Positions 50,879 to 58,718 of a DNA stretch of 64,000 nt are shown one piece after another. Made by a program: the position numbers and the translations under genes. How positions within the stretch are numbered: the first letter of the stretch is position 1; each line of letters opens with the position of its first letter. The stretch is from Stutzerimonas stutzeri (GTDB lineage Bacteria; Pseudomonadota; Gammaproteobacteria; Pseudomonadales; Pseudomonadaceae), in assembly GCF_002909485.1 (NCBI RefSeq), contig NZ_PPXG01000004.1:310001-374000 (forward strand), written 5' to 3'. A model generated the notes under the pieces. It had not been told where the DNA came from. It searched no databases and saw nothing but the letters and a program-made list of their open reading frames with translations.

Positions 50879-51352
50879 TCAGGGCTGGAGTTCCTGATTG
50901 CCCATGGCACAGAAGCTCTGCGCCTGCCGTGCGGCCGGCAGCGCGCGCAGCTGGGTCGTGCACTGCGCTTGGCTGGGCGTGCGCACCACCCTGAGCTCAG
51001 CGTTGTCGTTCACACCAATCAGGTACGGCTTGTTGTAGCGCGGGCCGTCGTGCCAGCTGCTGAAGCGCTGCTCGCTGTAGCCGCATTGGTAGCGGATATG
51101 GCCGGAGAAGCCCTTGAAGCGGTCGCGGCGGAAGATGTGTCGGTACAGGAGCCAGTCACGCTTGCTCTGGCCGTCGCGCACCGCGTCGAGGCAGCCTTGC
51201 AGCTCGGTGATCTGCGGCTCGTGAAGAAAGATGCTCTGCGCCAAGCTGGAGCCATCCAGCTGCACCGTGGCCACCAGATAGACCTGCCGCTCGGCCGCCT
51301 GTGCCGATAGCGCCAGGGCTAAACCCAGCGCCAACATCCCTGTTTTGATCAA
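50879..51352 (-). CDS. Secreted hypothetical protein
   Basis: A 157-residue protein with a clear signal peptide (MIKTGMLALGLALALSAQAA, cleavage after about residue 20). The mature part has four Cys (54, 90, 131, 148-ish), allowing disulphides in the periplasm, and no recognised domain. It stands alone between two forward/reverse neighbours. Function not recognised. Confidence 0.65.
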   Translation of the reverse strand: MIKTGMLALGLALALSAQAAERQVYLVATVQLDGSSLAQSIFLHEPQITELQGCLDAVRDGQSKRDWLLYRHIFRRDRFKGFSGHIRYQCGYSEQRFSSWHDGPRYNKPYLIGVNDNAELRVVRTPSQAQCTTQLRALPAARQAQSFCAMGNQELQP

Positions 51353-51463
51353 TCTGCGGTGCCCCGATGCCGTTCAGTGGGCCGCACCCTAGCGGATCGT
51401 CGCGTCGGGAAACAAGCCTGCGCGAGTGCCAAGTCGTCACGGCCGTGATTCAGCCCGTTTGGA

Positions 51464-51889
51464 TCAGCGGACTGGATCGCTCCTGTGGTCCATCCGGGCG
51501 TCCGGCTCTCGCTCGTAAAGCTCCAGCGGCAGGCCGTCAGGATCGGCAAAAAAAGTGAAGTGGCGCCCGGTGTACTCATCCATGCGAATCGGCTCAACCG
51601 CGATGCCCTTCGCCTCCAGCGCGGTCTTGCAAGCAGCGACGTCATCCACGGCAAACGCCAGATGCCGCAACCCCTGCGCCTCCGGCCGCGAGGGGCGAGG
51701 CGGGGCGTCGGGAAAGGAGAACAACTCGATCTGCCCGCCGTCCGGCAAGGCCAGGTCGAGCTTGTAGGACTGCCGTGTTTCCCGGTAATGCTCGGCGATC
51801 ACCACGAGGCCCAACGTTTCGGTATAGAAGCGCTTCGAGACGGCATAGTCCGAGCAGATGATCGCGGCGTGGTGGATCGAGCGCAGCAT
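51464..51889 (-). CDS. VOC-family (glyoxalase I-like) protein
   Basis: A 141-residue VOC protein of the SMU1112c/YaeR type. Two paired modules with metal ligands: H7 (SIHHAAI), E52 (GQIELFSF), H77 (LRHLAFAV) and E126 (LPLELYE). The start is the ATG at 51889. It is the last backbone gene before the integron; upstream lies a 246-bp gap with no gene. Confidence 0.88.
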   Translation of the reverse strand: MLRSIHHAAIICSDYAVSKRFYTETLGLVVIAEHYRETRQSYKLDLALPDGGQIELFSFPDAPPRPSRPEAQGLRHLAFAVDDVAACKTALEAKGIAVEPIRMDEYTGRHFTFFADPDGLPLELYEREPDARMDHRSDPVR

Positions 51890-52125
51890 GCAGAAGGTCC
51901 AGCTGTGGTGAGTAGGTAAAGACCGGTTGCGTAACCGGGTGTTCCGAACGTGACGGCAACCCAGCAAGTAATCGGCATAGCCCGAATGCAGTTGCGCGGA
52001 AGTCGCGTACCTATTGCGTGGCTCGATGGAGCTACTGAGGCGCTCGCCTATTTGTCGCCGGCATTTGGATGCAATACTCGTTTGTCATGTGCCTGGCCCG
52101 TGAGTGGCATTTTGGTTTTGGCGGG

Positions 52126-52132
52126 CTCTAAC
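52126..52132. other. Lone attC core-like site at integron left edge
   Basis: On the cassette strand this reads GTTAGAG, the same core as at 54471-54477. It lies four bases after the NUDIX stop, but no second attC half is seen; the array end looks eroded. Confidence 0.3.
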
Positions 52133-52135
52133 CTT

Positions 52136-52591
52136 TTAAATTCTTTTCTTACGTTCACTTAAAACAGCGCTTAGCAGGTCAGGCAACCACTCCGGCTTGA
52201 ATGCGGCGGTATCCTCATTCTGGATTTCGGCAATGTCCCACCACTTCCATTTTTGAATGGTGCTTTTTTCTTCGTCTGTCCATTCCGCCGCGAATATGTC
52301 TGTATTTGGCGGGCACTCCACAAGGTAATATTTTTCTAGCCAGCGTGCAGGGGTTGACCGTGCGACGGCATACACTTCATCTCGCTCCTTCAGAAGGCTG
52401 CCAATCTTCAAGGTAAGCCCCGTTTCCTCATATAGTTCTCTTGCCGCAGCGTCAGCGTAGCTCTCGCCAGTCTTAAGTTCGCCGCCAGCGGTCGCCCAGA
52501 AAGGCGCTTGATGTTCGTCCTTGTATAAAAATAATAAAAGTCGGCCATCGCTATCTAGGATGAACAATCTGGAACATTTTCTGATTTGCAC
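52136..52591 (-). CDS. NUDIX hydrolase (integron cassette gene)
   Basis: A 151-residue NUDIX hydrolase with a full box at 37-59 (GELKTGESYADAAARELYEE). Family members cleave nucleoside diphosphate derivatives; substrate unknown. Start is GTG at 52591. It is the left-most cassette: an attC core (52628-52634) marks its 5' boundary, but no complete attC follows it. AT-richer than the backbone. Confidence 0.88.
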   Translation of the reverse strand: MQIRKCSRLFILDSDGRLLLFLYKDEHQAPFWATAGGELKTGESYADAAARELYEETGLTLKIGSLLKERDEVYAVARSTPARWLEKYYLVECPPNTDIFAAEWTDEEKSTIQKWKWWDIAEIQNEDTAAFKPEWLPDLLSAVLSERKKRI

Positions 52592-52627
52592 GTTTTCTCG
52601 TTATCTTGTGGAGGTTGATGTTATTTA

Positions 52628-52704
52628 GCCCAACATTTGCTTCAGGAGGGATTAATCCGTTTAGGTAGGCGAAGTGAGCGGCTTGAACCAGTTATAGTTG
52701 AACT
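52628..52704 (-). repeat. attC site of LprI-like cassette
   Basis: Core sites GTTCAAC (R'', 52704-52698) and GTTGGGC (R', 52634-52628) frame a 77-bp palindrome-prone segment, and both match the RYYYAAC / GTTRRRY rules. It overlaps the last codon of the upstream gene, as usual for integron cassettes. Confidence 0.85.
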
Positions 52705-53107
52705 AGCCTGAGTGAACACCTTTGAAATAGTCTGTACGCTCAATGGTCATGCGTAGCTTGCATTCTTCTACCTGAACGCCCCGCCAAGGAGATGGGGTGG
52801 AAGATATTCCCGTGTATTCGCACTCGGCATCTCTGAATTTTAGCCAAGCTCTTTGGGCAGAGCGAAATAAGCTAACTATCTCAGTGCTTGGCCACGTTTC
52901 GCGTAAGGCACGCTCTTCTTCTTCGGTTCTTTTAATGGCTTTTTTGTATTCGATATTCAGCTGATCGTCAGCAGCTTTATTTTTTTGGGCTACGCATAGA
53001 TAGCCTGCGGTAACTCCACCTCCTTGGGCATTGCATGGGTCATCGCTATTCTCAGTGCCAAAAGCTACTGTGGGGATTAACATGAATAGAAAATATATTG
53101 CTTTCAA
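52703..53107 (-). CDS. LprI-like protein (DUF1311), integron cassette gene
   Basis: A 134-residue periplasmic protein: a signal peptide (about 1-18) and a mature domain with the DUF1311/LprI pattern of Cys residues (25, 38, 94, 115-ish) and a W-x2-FRDAEC motif. LprI homologues block host lysozyme. The start is TTG at 53107, weakly preceded by AGG. An attC site ends at its stop codon. Confidence 0.78.
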   Translation of the reverse strand: MKAIYFLFMLIPTVAFGTENSDDPCNAQGGGVTAGYLCVAQKNKAADDQLNIEYKKAIKRTEEEERALRETWPSTEIVSLFRSAQRAWLKFRDAECEYTGISSTPSPWRGVQVEECKLRMTIERTDYFKGVHSG

Positions 53108-53114
53108 AGCTAAA

Positions 53115-53217
53115 CCTAATACGAGCGTAGAGTTAAGAATTGGCCCAGCCGCGTCTTGTGGATGCCACCTGCTGAGCGAAAAGCGACTTGAGTGCCTTTT
53201 TGAGCTACCTTGTAGGA
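53115..53217 (-). repeat. Degenerate attC of DUF4087 cassette
   Basis: The gap between the LprI-like and DUF4087 genes holds CCTAAT (53115-53120), a GCTGAGCGAAAAGCGACTTGAG palindrome arm region, and TGTAGGA (53211-53217). These resemble eroded attC core and arm sequences seen in the intact sites, but no clean core is left. Confidence 0.35.
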
Positions 53218-53570
53218 ATCTTATTATAGAGGTTTGGGTCTTCCAAGCATTGCTTCAAAAGCAACTGCTGCCCGCTATAAACCTTCATTATCTTGGATCT
53301 CGCTTTGTCTGTTTTTACGCTTAGGCAAACACATGAAAATCCGTAATACCCATTTGTGCGAACAAATTCTTTATCGTCAATTTTTGGCATGTGATCCATT
53401 GACGCTTCATCAGCACACCCAATGCCTTGGGTTGAAATTATCCATTCGGCATCAGCGTCAATTAGCCATAGATTTCCCGGAGTGGGATTTTCTAGCCAGC
53501 CGCAGCGTTTTTCAGCGGACATGGCACTAATGGGTGTTGCAATAAGCAGCATCAAGAGCAAGTGGCGCAC
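53205..53570 (-). CDS. DUF4087 domain-containing secreted protein, cassette gene
   Basis: A 121-residue protein with a signal peptide (MRHLLLMLLIATPISAMSA) and the DUF4087 opening KRCGWLENPTPGNLWLIDAD, further Cys at 52, 79 and 81, and 107. GTG start at 53570 with AAGGAAAC upstream. Role unknown; such proteins are common in cassette arrays. Confidence 0.78.
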   Translation of the reverse strand: MRHLLLMLLIATPISAMSAEKRCGWLENPTPGNLWLIDADAEWIISTQGIGCADEASMDHMPKIDDKEFVRTNGYYGFSCVCLSVKTDKARSKIMKVYSGQQLLLKQCLEDPNLYNKIPTR

Positions 53571-53576
53571 TTGTGT

Positions 53577-53653
53577 TTCCTTAATAATAAATATAGTGGG
53601 GCGCTTCGCTCACTTCGGTGAGCGAAGCGAATGGTTTGAGCCGCTTGCTAGAA
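53577..53653 (-). repeat. Decayed attC of NIPSNAP/NUDIX cassette
   Basis: A perfect 12-bp stem with a TTCG loop (53602-53613 and 53618-53629) and the arm AATGGTTTGAGCCGCTTGCTAGAA, matching the right part of the intact attC sites. Its R'' core (53647-53653) reads TTCTAGC on the cassette strand, two changes from the expected CTCTAAC. The other core is eroded. Confidence 0.6.
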
Positions 53654-54049
53654 CGGTGCGAATGAAATCCAAGGCTCCCTGAAAAACTTCGTGCCACTGT
53701 GAGTTGGCTGGTTGCGCGAGAGGGTACCAAAAAAATTTGAAGTCATGCCCACCGTCATCGGATGCCTGATGAACCCATTCATCAGGCATTTCTTGGTCAA
53801 CTTCACAGAGATGAAATGACCAGACTTGCTCCTGATACCCTGATTTCCATAGCCCTAAATTAGACACGTTTTTTGCTTCTAGAATACCTGCCTCTTCCGC
53901 GAGCTCACGTATGGCTGCTTCATCAGCACTTTCGCCTGATTCAATGGTGCCTTTTACTAACTGACGGCCAGCAATGGGTGCACAAATGCAAGTATTTGTA
54001 GTTGTGCGTTGTTGCGAATAACTACAGGGCAGGATTTTGTTGGTTTCAT
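53610..54049 (-). pseudogene. Frameshifted NUDIX hydrolase in integron cassette
   Basis: Two frames make one NUDIX gene. The first runs from ATG 54049 (MKPTKSCPVVIRNNAQ) to HP near 53978; then a one-base shift at the GGG run (53976-53978) leads into HPIAGRQLVKGTIESGES...AIRELAEEAGI, a perfect NUDIX box, and on to a stop inside the decayed attC. As written it stops early at TAG. It may be a real pseudogene or a sequencing error. Confidence 0.72.
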
Positions 54050-54120
54050 TGTGTTGTCCAATCCATCGGCAAAGGAGCGTTTTTTGCCCCTAGTAGAACG
54101 TCGGGGACTTGTAAAGGCTC

Positions 54121-54426
54121 TTAGCCAAGGACGGGCCTGAAGAATGTTCGCTCGTAGCTGACTATGCATTTTGTTTCTTCGGCATATTTGAAGGCAGCTA
54201 TACAGTCTGCGTCTTGAAACGATTTTTCTCGATATTGTTCATGGTCCGCCAAGCTTGAGAATGTAAACATGGCAAGGGCAACGTTATTTGCGCCCTCTGA
54301 TGGAAGGAAGTAACCGTGGTGACTTCCACCAAATTTCTCAACCAAAGGAATCCACATTTTTCCGTAATGCTCAAATTCCTTGAATTTATATGGGTCTATT
54401 ATGTATCTGATATGGCAAGTAACCAT
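54121..54426 (-). CDS. NIPSNAP family protein, cassette gene
   Basis: A 101-residue monooxygenase-like ferredoxin-fold protein of the NIPSNAP group (MVTCHIRYIIDPYKFKEFEHYG, DAAAFKYAE-type and RTFF-P end). No known activity. The start is the ATG at 54426 with AGGGGAAC upstream. No attC lies between it and the NUDIX pseudogene, so they share one cassette or the site has gone. Confidence 0.8.
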   Translation of the reverse strand: MVTCHIRYIIDPYKFKEFEHYGKMWIPLVEKFGGSHHGYFLPSEGANNVALAMFTFSSLADHEQYREKSFQDADCIAAFKYAEETKCIVSYERTFFRPVLG

Positions 54427-54507
54427 AGCGTTCCCCTGTATAGCTAAAAATTGTTCTAGAGCTGCTTAAGCTCTAACCCGGAGCGAGGTGAGCAGCTTGG
54501 AAGCCGT

Positions 54508-55291
54508 ATGGACTCTCTCTGCATCACGTTCTTCTATAGCACTGCGGCGACTGTTTGGGAGAGGTGCGATGAAGCGTATAGCGGTTGATTTGGCGAAGTC
54601 CATTTTTCAGGTTGCCGAAAGGCTCCTGGTCGGCCAGGTAGGTCGGTGCGAAGTCGCTCAATTCTGGGGCCGCATGCGTGATCAAGCCGATCGCTTCGCC
54701 AGTGGCCGCCACCTAAGCGCCTGGCTGGGCATGACGCCCAGCGAATACAGCAGTGGTGAGCGGCGGCGACTCGGTCGAATCAGCTGTAAGGGCAACGTCT
54801 ACGTGCGCACCTTGCTGATTCATGGTGCACGAGCGGCGCTACTGGCAGCCAAGCGCTGCAAGGCGCGAACACCGGAGCGCCTGACCCAGTTGCAAAGTTG
54901 GGCGCTGCAAACCGCCGAACGCATCGGCCACAACAAGGCCGCGGTGGCGCTGGCAAACAAACTGGTGAGGATCTGCTAGGCGGTTTGGTGCCATGAACGA
55001 CGGTTCAGCGGTAACTGGCGCAGCACAAAGCCCGCCTGATGGCGGGGGTAAATCAGAAAGGTGTTTCTAGTGGTTGTGGTGAGAAGCGAGACTGTCGGAA
55101 CAGGCGAGTCCTGCAGCGGAACAAGGCCGATAACAATGATGATCTTCGCGATCGCTTGAACGCTTGGCCCCCGCTGCGCGAACTACAGGATGGCCAGGGC
55201 AATGCCCAGAACAGGCCGGATATACGAATGCAACCGCGCTGACGACAGGATCGAAAAAAGCTAATCCTCACTGCTTGTGGGGAGAGTCCAT
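54508..55291 (+). mobile_element. IS110/IS1111-family element, degenerate copy
   Basis: Ends ATGGACTCTC (54508-54517) and its inverted copy GAGAGTCCAT (55282-55291) lie in an attC, as for the IS1111-attC group. It carries a deleted transposase gene (54569-54979) and a 312-bp non-coding 3' tail. The gap 54980-55299 holds nothing else that I can name. Confidence 0.78.
54569..54979 (+). pseudogene. IS110/IS1111-family transposase, internally deleted
   Basis: Starts MKRIAVDLAKSIFQVAE, the DEDD-domain opening, but after about residue 22 it shifts frame and is joined directly to the C-terminal half (DRFASGRHLSAWLGMTPSEYSSGERRRLGRI), with the second half intact to LANKLVRIC. The other copy at 56124 shows some 200 residues are missing. 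It cannot be active. Confidence 0.85.
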
Positions 55292-55299
55292 ATAGGCTG

Positions 55300-55953
55300 T
55301 TATGTTCTCGGTACAAATACATAGCCATAAGGTAATCGATTTTCATCGTAGTGATTTGCATAGGGGCCAATGCAGCACTGACCTAGGGTCATGACTTCTA
55401 CTTGATTTGTAAGATCGTTTTTTGTGTAGAACAAATAAAAGCCTTCCATGTCATCAGCATATTCGCAGCAATTCACCCCAGATCCAATAGCGCCAACTAA
55501 TCTTTGATGAGTTTCTGGCAGGTACTGCTGGATTAATGGATATTGGTGGGGGGAAGCGAGCATTCTGTGCGCTATGTCATGCCCATTGAAAATAATGTAA
55601 TCGCACCTTGCGTAGTTACACGCTCTTTCTATTGAGGCTCTAAGGTCTTCAGTATAATTTGTTGAATACAAAAACATGAATCCGTGGCAGTTGTGCTCTT
55701 TGAGCTTGTTGATATTGGCTTCGTCGTCTTTTATTCCTACTGACCTGCCGCTTCTTGAAAAATGCTTACAGCTGACCAGCCATCTGTAACCACCTACTCC
55801 AAAATTTCCTGGCTGCTCGGCAATTATGTCGCGCCCGCCATCATGCCCCACCGCAGGTTTAACTAGGATTCTATATCCGATATTCTCAAGGAAGATTTTT
55901 GAGAAGTTTTCAAAATCATCCCCTGAAGGGATTTCAGAGAAGTCTAGGTACAT
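55300..55953 (-). CDS. PD-(D/E)XK nuclease-like protein, cassette gene
   Basis: A 217-residue protein. Residues 15-65 look like a restriction-endonuclease-like (Mrr-type) core: FENFSKIFLENIGYRIL, then GHDGGRDIIAE (D42) and WLVSCKHF, with Lys63 in a position like the QxK of Mrr. The C-terminal half has no recognised domain. ATG 55953 with AGGAA upstream; its attC carries an IS. Function inferred only, perhaps defence. Confidence 0.6.
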   Translation of the reverse strand: MYLDFSEIPSGDDFENFSKIFLENIGYRILVKPAVGHDGGRDIIAEQPGNFGVGGYRWLVSCKHFSRSGRSVGIKDDEANINKLKEHNCHGFMFLYSTNYTEDLRASIERACNYARCDYIIFNGHDIAHRMLASPHQYPLIQQYLPETHQRLVGAIGSGVNCCEYADDMEGFYLFYTKNDLTNQVEVMTLGQCCIGPYANHYDENRLPYGYVFVPRT

Positions 55954-55988
55954 ACTTTAATTCCTGATGCCGAATTTGAGACAGCCTT

Positions 55989-56058
55989 GCATAACGTTTG
56001 GTTAAGGGGCGGGCTTTAGCCCGTCCCAGTGAGCGAAGCGAACGATTTGAAGGCTGTA
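55989..56058 (-). repeat. Left part of an attC, interrupted by an IS element
   Basis: Core GCATAAC (55989-55995), then the GGGGCGGGCTTTAGCCCGTCCC palindrome and GTGAGCGAAGCGAACGATTTGAA arm. The other end is missing; IS ends at 56059. On the cassette strand it belongs to a lost cassette. Confidence 0.75.
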
Positions 56059-56945
56059 ATGGACTCTCCCCGCACCACGTTTCTTCTATAACACCGTGGT
56101 GACTGTTCGCTGGGAGAGGTGCGATGAAACGCATAGCGATTGATTTGGCCAAGTCCGTTTACCAGGTTGCCGAGAGTGTCCAGGTCGGCCGGGTGGATCG
56201 GCGCAAGCGGCTCGATGCCGGGGCATTTGCGCGATATGTACAGGAGCAGATCGAGCCTGTCGAGTGGGTGATGGAAGCCTGTGGCACGGCTCACCATTGG
56301 GGGCGATTAATGCAGGAGAAAGGCCATCGCGTCGTGCTCTTGCACCCTCGTTACGTGCGCCCGTATCGGCGGCGCAATAAGACCGACCGCAACGATTGCG
56401 ACGCCATTCTGGAAGCAGCGCGCTGCCAGGATATTCGCCCGGTGCCGGTCAAAAGTGTGCAACAGCAGCAAGTCCAACAGCTGCATAAGTTGCGCGAGGG
56501 TTGGAAGAAGTCCCGCGTGCAACGCATCAACCTGTTGCGCGGCATCCTGCGTGAGGCTGGGGTTGAAACACCGAACGGCATCAAGCCATTTCTGCGCCAA
56601 GCGTGCGAACTGATCGAACGGCCTGAAGTGCGTGCACTGCGTGGGGCGCTGCAAGTGGTACTGGCTGAGATCAACCTCTATGAACAGTCGATGCGCGAGT
56701 GCGAAGAACAATTGGCACGCTGGCATGCCGATGACGAGATAGTCCGTAAGCTCGACGAAGTCAGTGGCATCGGCCTGCTGACCGCGAGTGCCTTTAAAAC
56801 TGCAGTCGGCAAGCCCGAGCGCTTCGCCAGTGGCCGACACCTAAGCGCCTGGCTGGGCATGACGCCCAGCGAATACAGCAGTGGCGAGCGGCGACGCCTA
56901 GGGCGAATCAGCTGTAAGGGCAACGTCTACGTGCGCACCTTGCTG
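56059..56945 (+). mobile_element. IS110/IS1111-family element, 3' truncated copy
   Basis: Left end ATGGACTCTC (56059-56068) is intact and matches the other copy. The element stops abruptly at about 56945, losing the transposase C-terminus and the right end. It sits where an attC arm should be, in the same orientation as the first copy. Confidence 0.78.
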
Positions 56946-56960
56946 CGAAGGACTTCATAA
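56124..56960 (+). pseudogene. IS110/IS1111-family transposase, 3' truncated
   Basis: A 278-residue partial transposase. The N-terminal DEDD catalytic domain is present (D7 in MKRIAIDLAK; NKTDRNDCDAI with Asp near 88-94), and the C-terminal transposase_20 part runs to YVRTLL, after which the frame enters cassette DNA and ends at RRTS. The last fifth is missing compared with the other copy. Confidence 0.85.
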
Positions 56961-56963
56961 AGC

Positions 56964-57050
56964 GCCTAACGCAAAGCACACGGGCGACGAGCCGCGCAGC
57001 GGGTTGACGTCCCAGCGACCGCAGGGAGCGCGTGCTGCGTTTTGTTAGAC
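56964..57050 (-). repeat. attC site of SDR cassette
   Basis: Cores GTCTAAC (R'', 57050-57044) and GTTAGGC (R', 56970-56964) frame an 87-bp segment starting right after the SDR stop codon. Both match the integron rules exactly. Confidence 0.9.
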
Positions 57051-57051
57051 A

Positions 57052-57849
57052 TTATTTCGCAGGTGCTCCTGCTGAACCCGCGAGAATGCCACCATCAATG
57101 TTTATCTCCGTTCCTGTCAAATAGCCCGATTCATCTGAAGCCAACATAACAGCAACACAGGCTACTTCCTCGGGCAAACCAAAACGCCTAAGCGGTGTAT
57201 TTTGAACAAAAGCGGCCATACTAGCCTCACGCTCTGGCCCATTACCCAGCATCGGTTCCCACATAGGCGTCAGAATTGCGGCAGGGTGAATTGAATTACA
57301 GCGTACATTCAAATTCTGCTGCGCGCAGTACAAGGCTACACTTTTAGTATGATTCCGCACACCTGCTTTGCTAGAAGCATAGGCTGCGGCAGTTGGAATA
57401 CCGACTATGCCAGAGCGCGATGATATATTTACAATGGAGCCCTTGCCCGTGGCACGCATGGCTTTAATAGCGTATTTACACCCTAGAAAGACACCATCGA
57501 GGTTTGTCTCATGTACCTTGCGCCAAGCGTCTAAGGTTGCGTTCTCTGGATCATGCGGAACGAAGCCTTCTTCAAATCCTGTAATACCAGCATTGTTAAC
57601 GACAATATCAAGGCGGCCGTGTGCGTCGATTATTTCACTAGTAAGCGTTTGCCAGGCGGTTTCATCACGAACATCCAACAAAGCAAAGCAAGCAGATTGA
57701 CCAAGGGATAACGCTACTTGCTGCCCCTTATTCTGATCAATATCCGTCATATAAACAAAAGCACCTTCTGCTGCAAAATGACGAGCAATCGACTCACCAA
57801 TGCCTTTGGCAGCACCGGTGACTAAAGCAACTTTTCCTTCGAGTCTCAA
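57052..57849 (-). CDS. Short-chain dehydrogenase/reductase, integron cassette gene
   Basis: A 265-residue classical SDR: NAD(P) motif TGAAKGIG (11-18), NNAG (85-88), S143/S144, and catalytic Y157-x3-K161. It resembles enzymes acting on hydroxy/keto groups; the substrate is unknown. Start TTG at 57849 after GAGGA. Its first 6 bases after the cassette boundary pair with its own attC R''. Confidence 0.9.
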   Translation of the reverse strand: MRLEGKVALVTGAAKGIGESIARHFAAEGAFVYMTDIDQNKGQQVALSLGQSACFALLDVRDETAWQTLTSEIIDAHGRLDIVVNNAGITGFEEGFVPHDPENATLDAWRKVHETNLDGVFLGCKYAIKAMRATGKGSIVNISSRSGIVGIPTAAAYASSKAGVRNHTKSVALYCAQQNLNVRCNSIHPAAILTPMWEPMLGNGPEREASMAAFVQNTPLRRFGLPEEVACVAVMLASDESGYLTGTEINIDGGILAGSAGAPAK

Positions 57850-57866
57850 AATTCGGTCCTCTTAAT

Positions 57867-57944
57867 GTCTAACGCCCGCAATAAACGGCGCGAGGAACGA
57901 GCGTCCGGCGACCGCAGGGAACGAATTTAATTGCTTTGTTAGTT
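57867..57944 (-). repeat. attC site of LysE cassette
   Basis: Cores AACTAAC (R'', 57944-57938) and GTTAGAC (R', 57873-57867) frame 78 bp, overlapping the LysE stop codon. The R'' is the complement of the core GTTAGTT found in front of the LysE gene, as expected for one cassette. Confidence 0.88.
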
Positions 57945-58564
57945 CATTCACGACGAGCTAGTAGAAGCCCAATACCAGCACTGCCAAGTAGCCCCGAGCA
58001 AATCCGGTTGAACACACGACGCATCGAAGGTCGAGAGAACCAATGCCGCAATGCTTTCCCAAAAAATGCATACCCAGCTATCGCTACCCATTCAAGCATC
58101 AAGAACAGAACACCTAGAACTAGGAACTGAAATCCTACAGAGCCAGTGGGGTCAACAAACTGAGGGAGAAAAGCTGTAAAAATCAAGATAGCCTTTGGGT
58201 TTCCAGCTGCCAGAAGAAACTCTTGCCGCCCCAATTGGAGCAAGCTACTCTCTCCGAGTGCCTCGTCACCACTGTCAGAAGGATCTGCAGTCCACAATTG
58301 AAACGCAATCCAAAGCAGATAAAGCCCACCGACAATCTTTATGATGAAGAATAACTTTTCTGATGTGTATAGCACAGTCGCAAGCCCAGTTGCTGCCAGA
58401 GTAATCATCCCCACGAATGCAACAAGGCGACCAATCCCAGCATAACAGGCGACTCTGACGCCGTAGCGCTTCGCATTGGCCATTGACAGCAGATTATTTG
58501 GCCCGGGTGCCATGTTCAGAGCAAAGCATGCTGGTATGAACAATAAAATTGTTATTAGCGACAC
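57944..58564 (-). CDS. LysE-family exporter, first integron cassette
   Basis: A 206-residue inner-membrane protein with about six hydrophobic helices, of the LysE/RhtB amino-acid exporter family (PGPNNLLSMANAKRYG and LLLAAGNPKAILIFTAFLPQF are the family hallmarks). Start GTG at 58564 with AAGGAG. It is the cassette next to attI, so best placed to be transcribed from the integron promoter. Confidence 0.88.
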   Translation of the reverse strand: MSLITILLFIPACFALNMAPGPNNLLSMANAKRYGVRVACYAGIGRLVAFVGMITLAATGLATVLYTSEKLFFIIKIVGGLYLLWIAFQLWTADPSDSGDEALGESSLLQLGRQEFLLAAGNPKAILIFTAFLPQFVDPTGSVGFQFLVLGVLFLMLEWVAIAGYAFFGKALRHWFSRPSMRRVFNRICSGLLGSAGIGLLLARRE

Positions 58565-58581
58565 AACTGATTCTCCTTTTT

Positions 58582-58588
58582 AACTAAC
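58582..58588 (-). promoter_or_regulatory. Integron attI core site
   Basis: Core GTTAGTT on the cassette strand (58588-58582) marks where the first cassette joined attI. It is complementary to the R'' of the LysE attC (57938-57944). Confidence 0.7.
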
Positions 58589-58608
58589 TATAATTAGACA
58601 CCAATTGG

Positions 58609-58639
58609 TGTATAAGACGCCCAGCGGGCGTGGTGTAAA
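58609..58639 (-). promoter_or_regulatory. Candidate cassette promoter (Pc)
   Basis: On the cassette strand TTTACA (58639-58634), 19 bp, TATACA (58614-58609). It would drive the array. It overlaps a 14-base palindrome ACACCAATTGGTGT (58598-58611). Confidence 0.4.
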
Positions 58640-58697
58640 CATTCCTTGTCGTCTGGGCTTTCCTTGTCAAGGCTGGGCCTCTCAAGGGCGTGATGAT

Positions 58698-58716
58698 TGT
58701 ATAAGGGAGTTATACA
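58698..58716. promoter_or_regulatory. Perfect inverted repeat over intI ribosome site
   Basis: TGTATAA (58698-58704), GGGAG, TTATACA (58710-58716): the spacer is the intI Shine-Dalgarno. It could bind a repressor or hide the ribosome site; similarity to LexA boxes is weak. Confidence 0.5.
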
Positions 58717-58718
58717 CC

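Larger units (their letters stand above)
54471..55305 (-). repeat. attC site split by an IS1111-type element
   Basis: Left part 54471-54507 begins with core CTCTAAC (54471-54477). Right part 55292-55305 ends with core GTTATGT (55299-55305), overlapping the stop of the nuclease gene. The IS remnant (54508-55291) lies between. Together they reconstruct the attC of the nuclease cassette. Confidence 0.75.

Noticed and set aside
54508..55291. Active transposon
   Set aside because: Transposase is internally deleted and frameshifted; kept as a remnant only.
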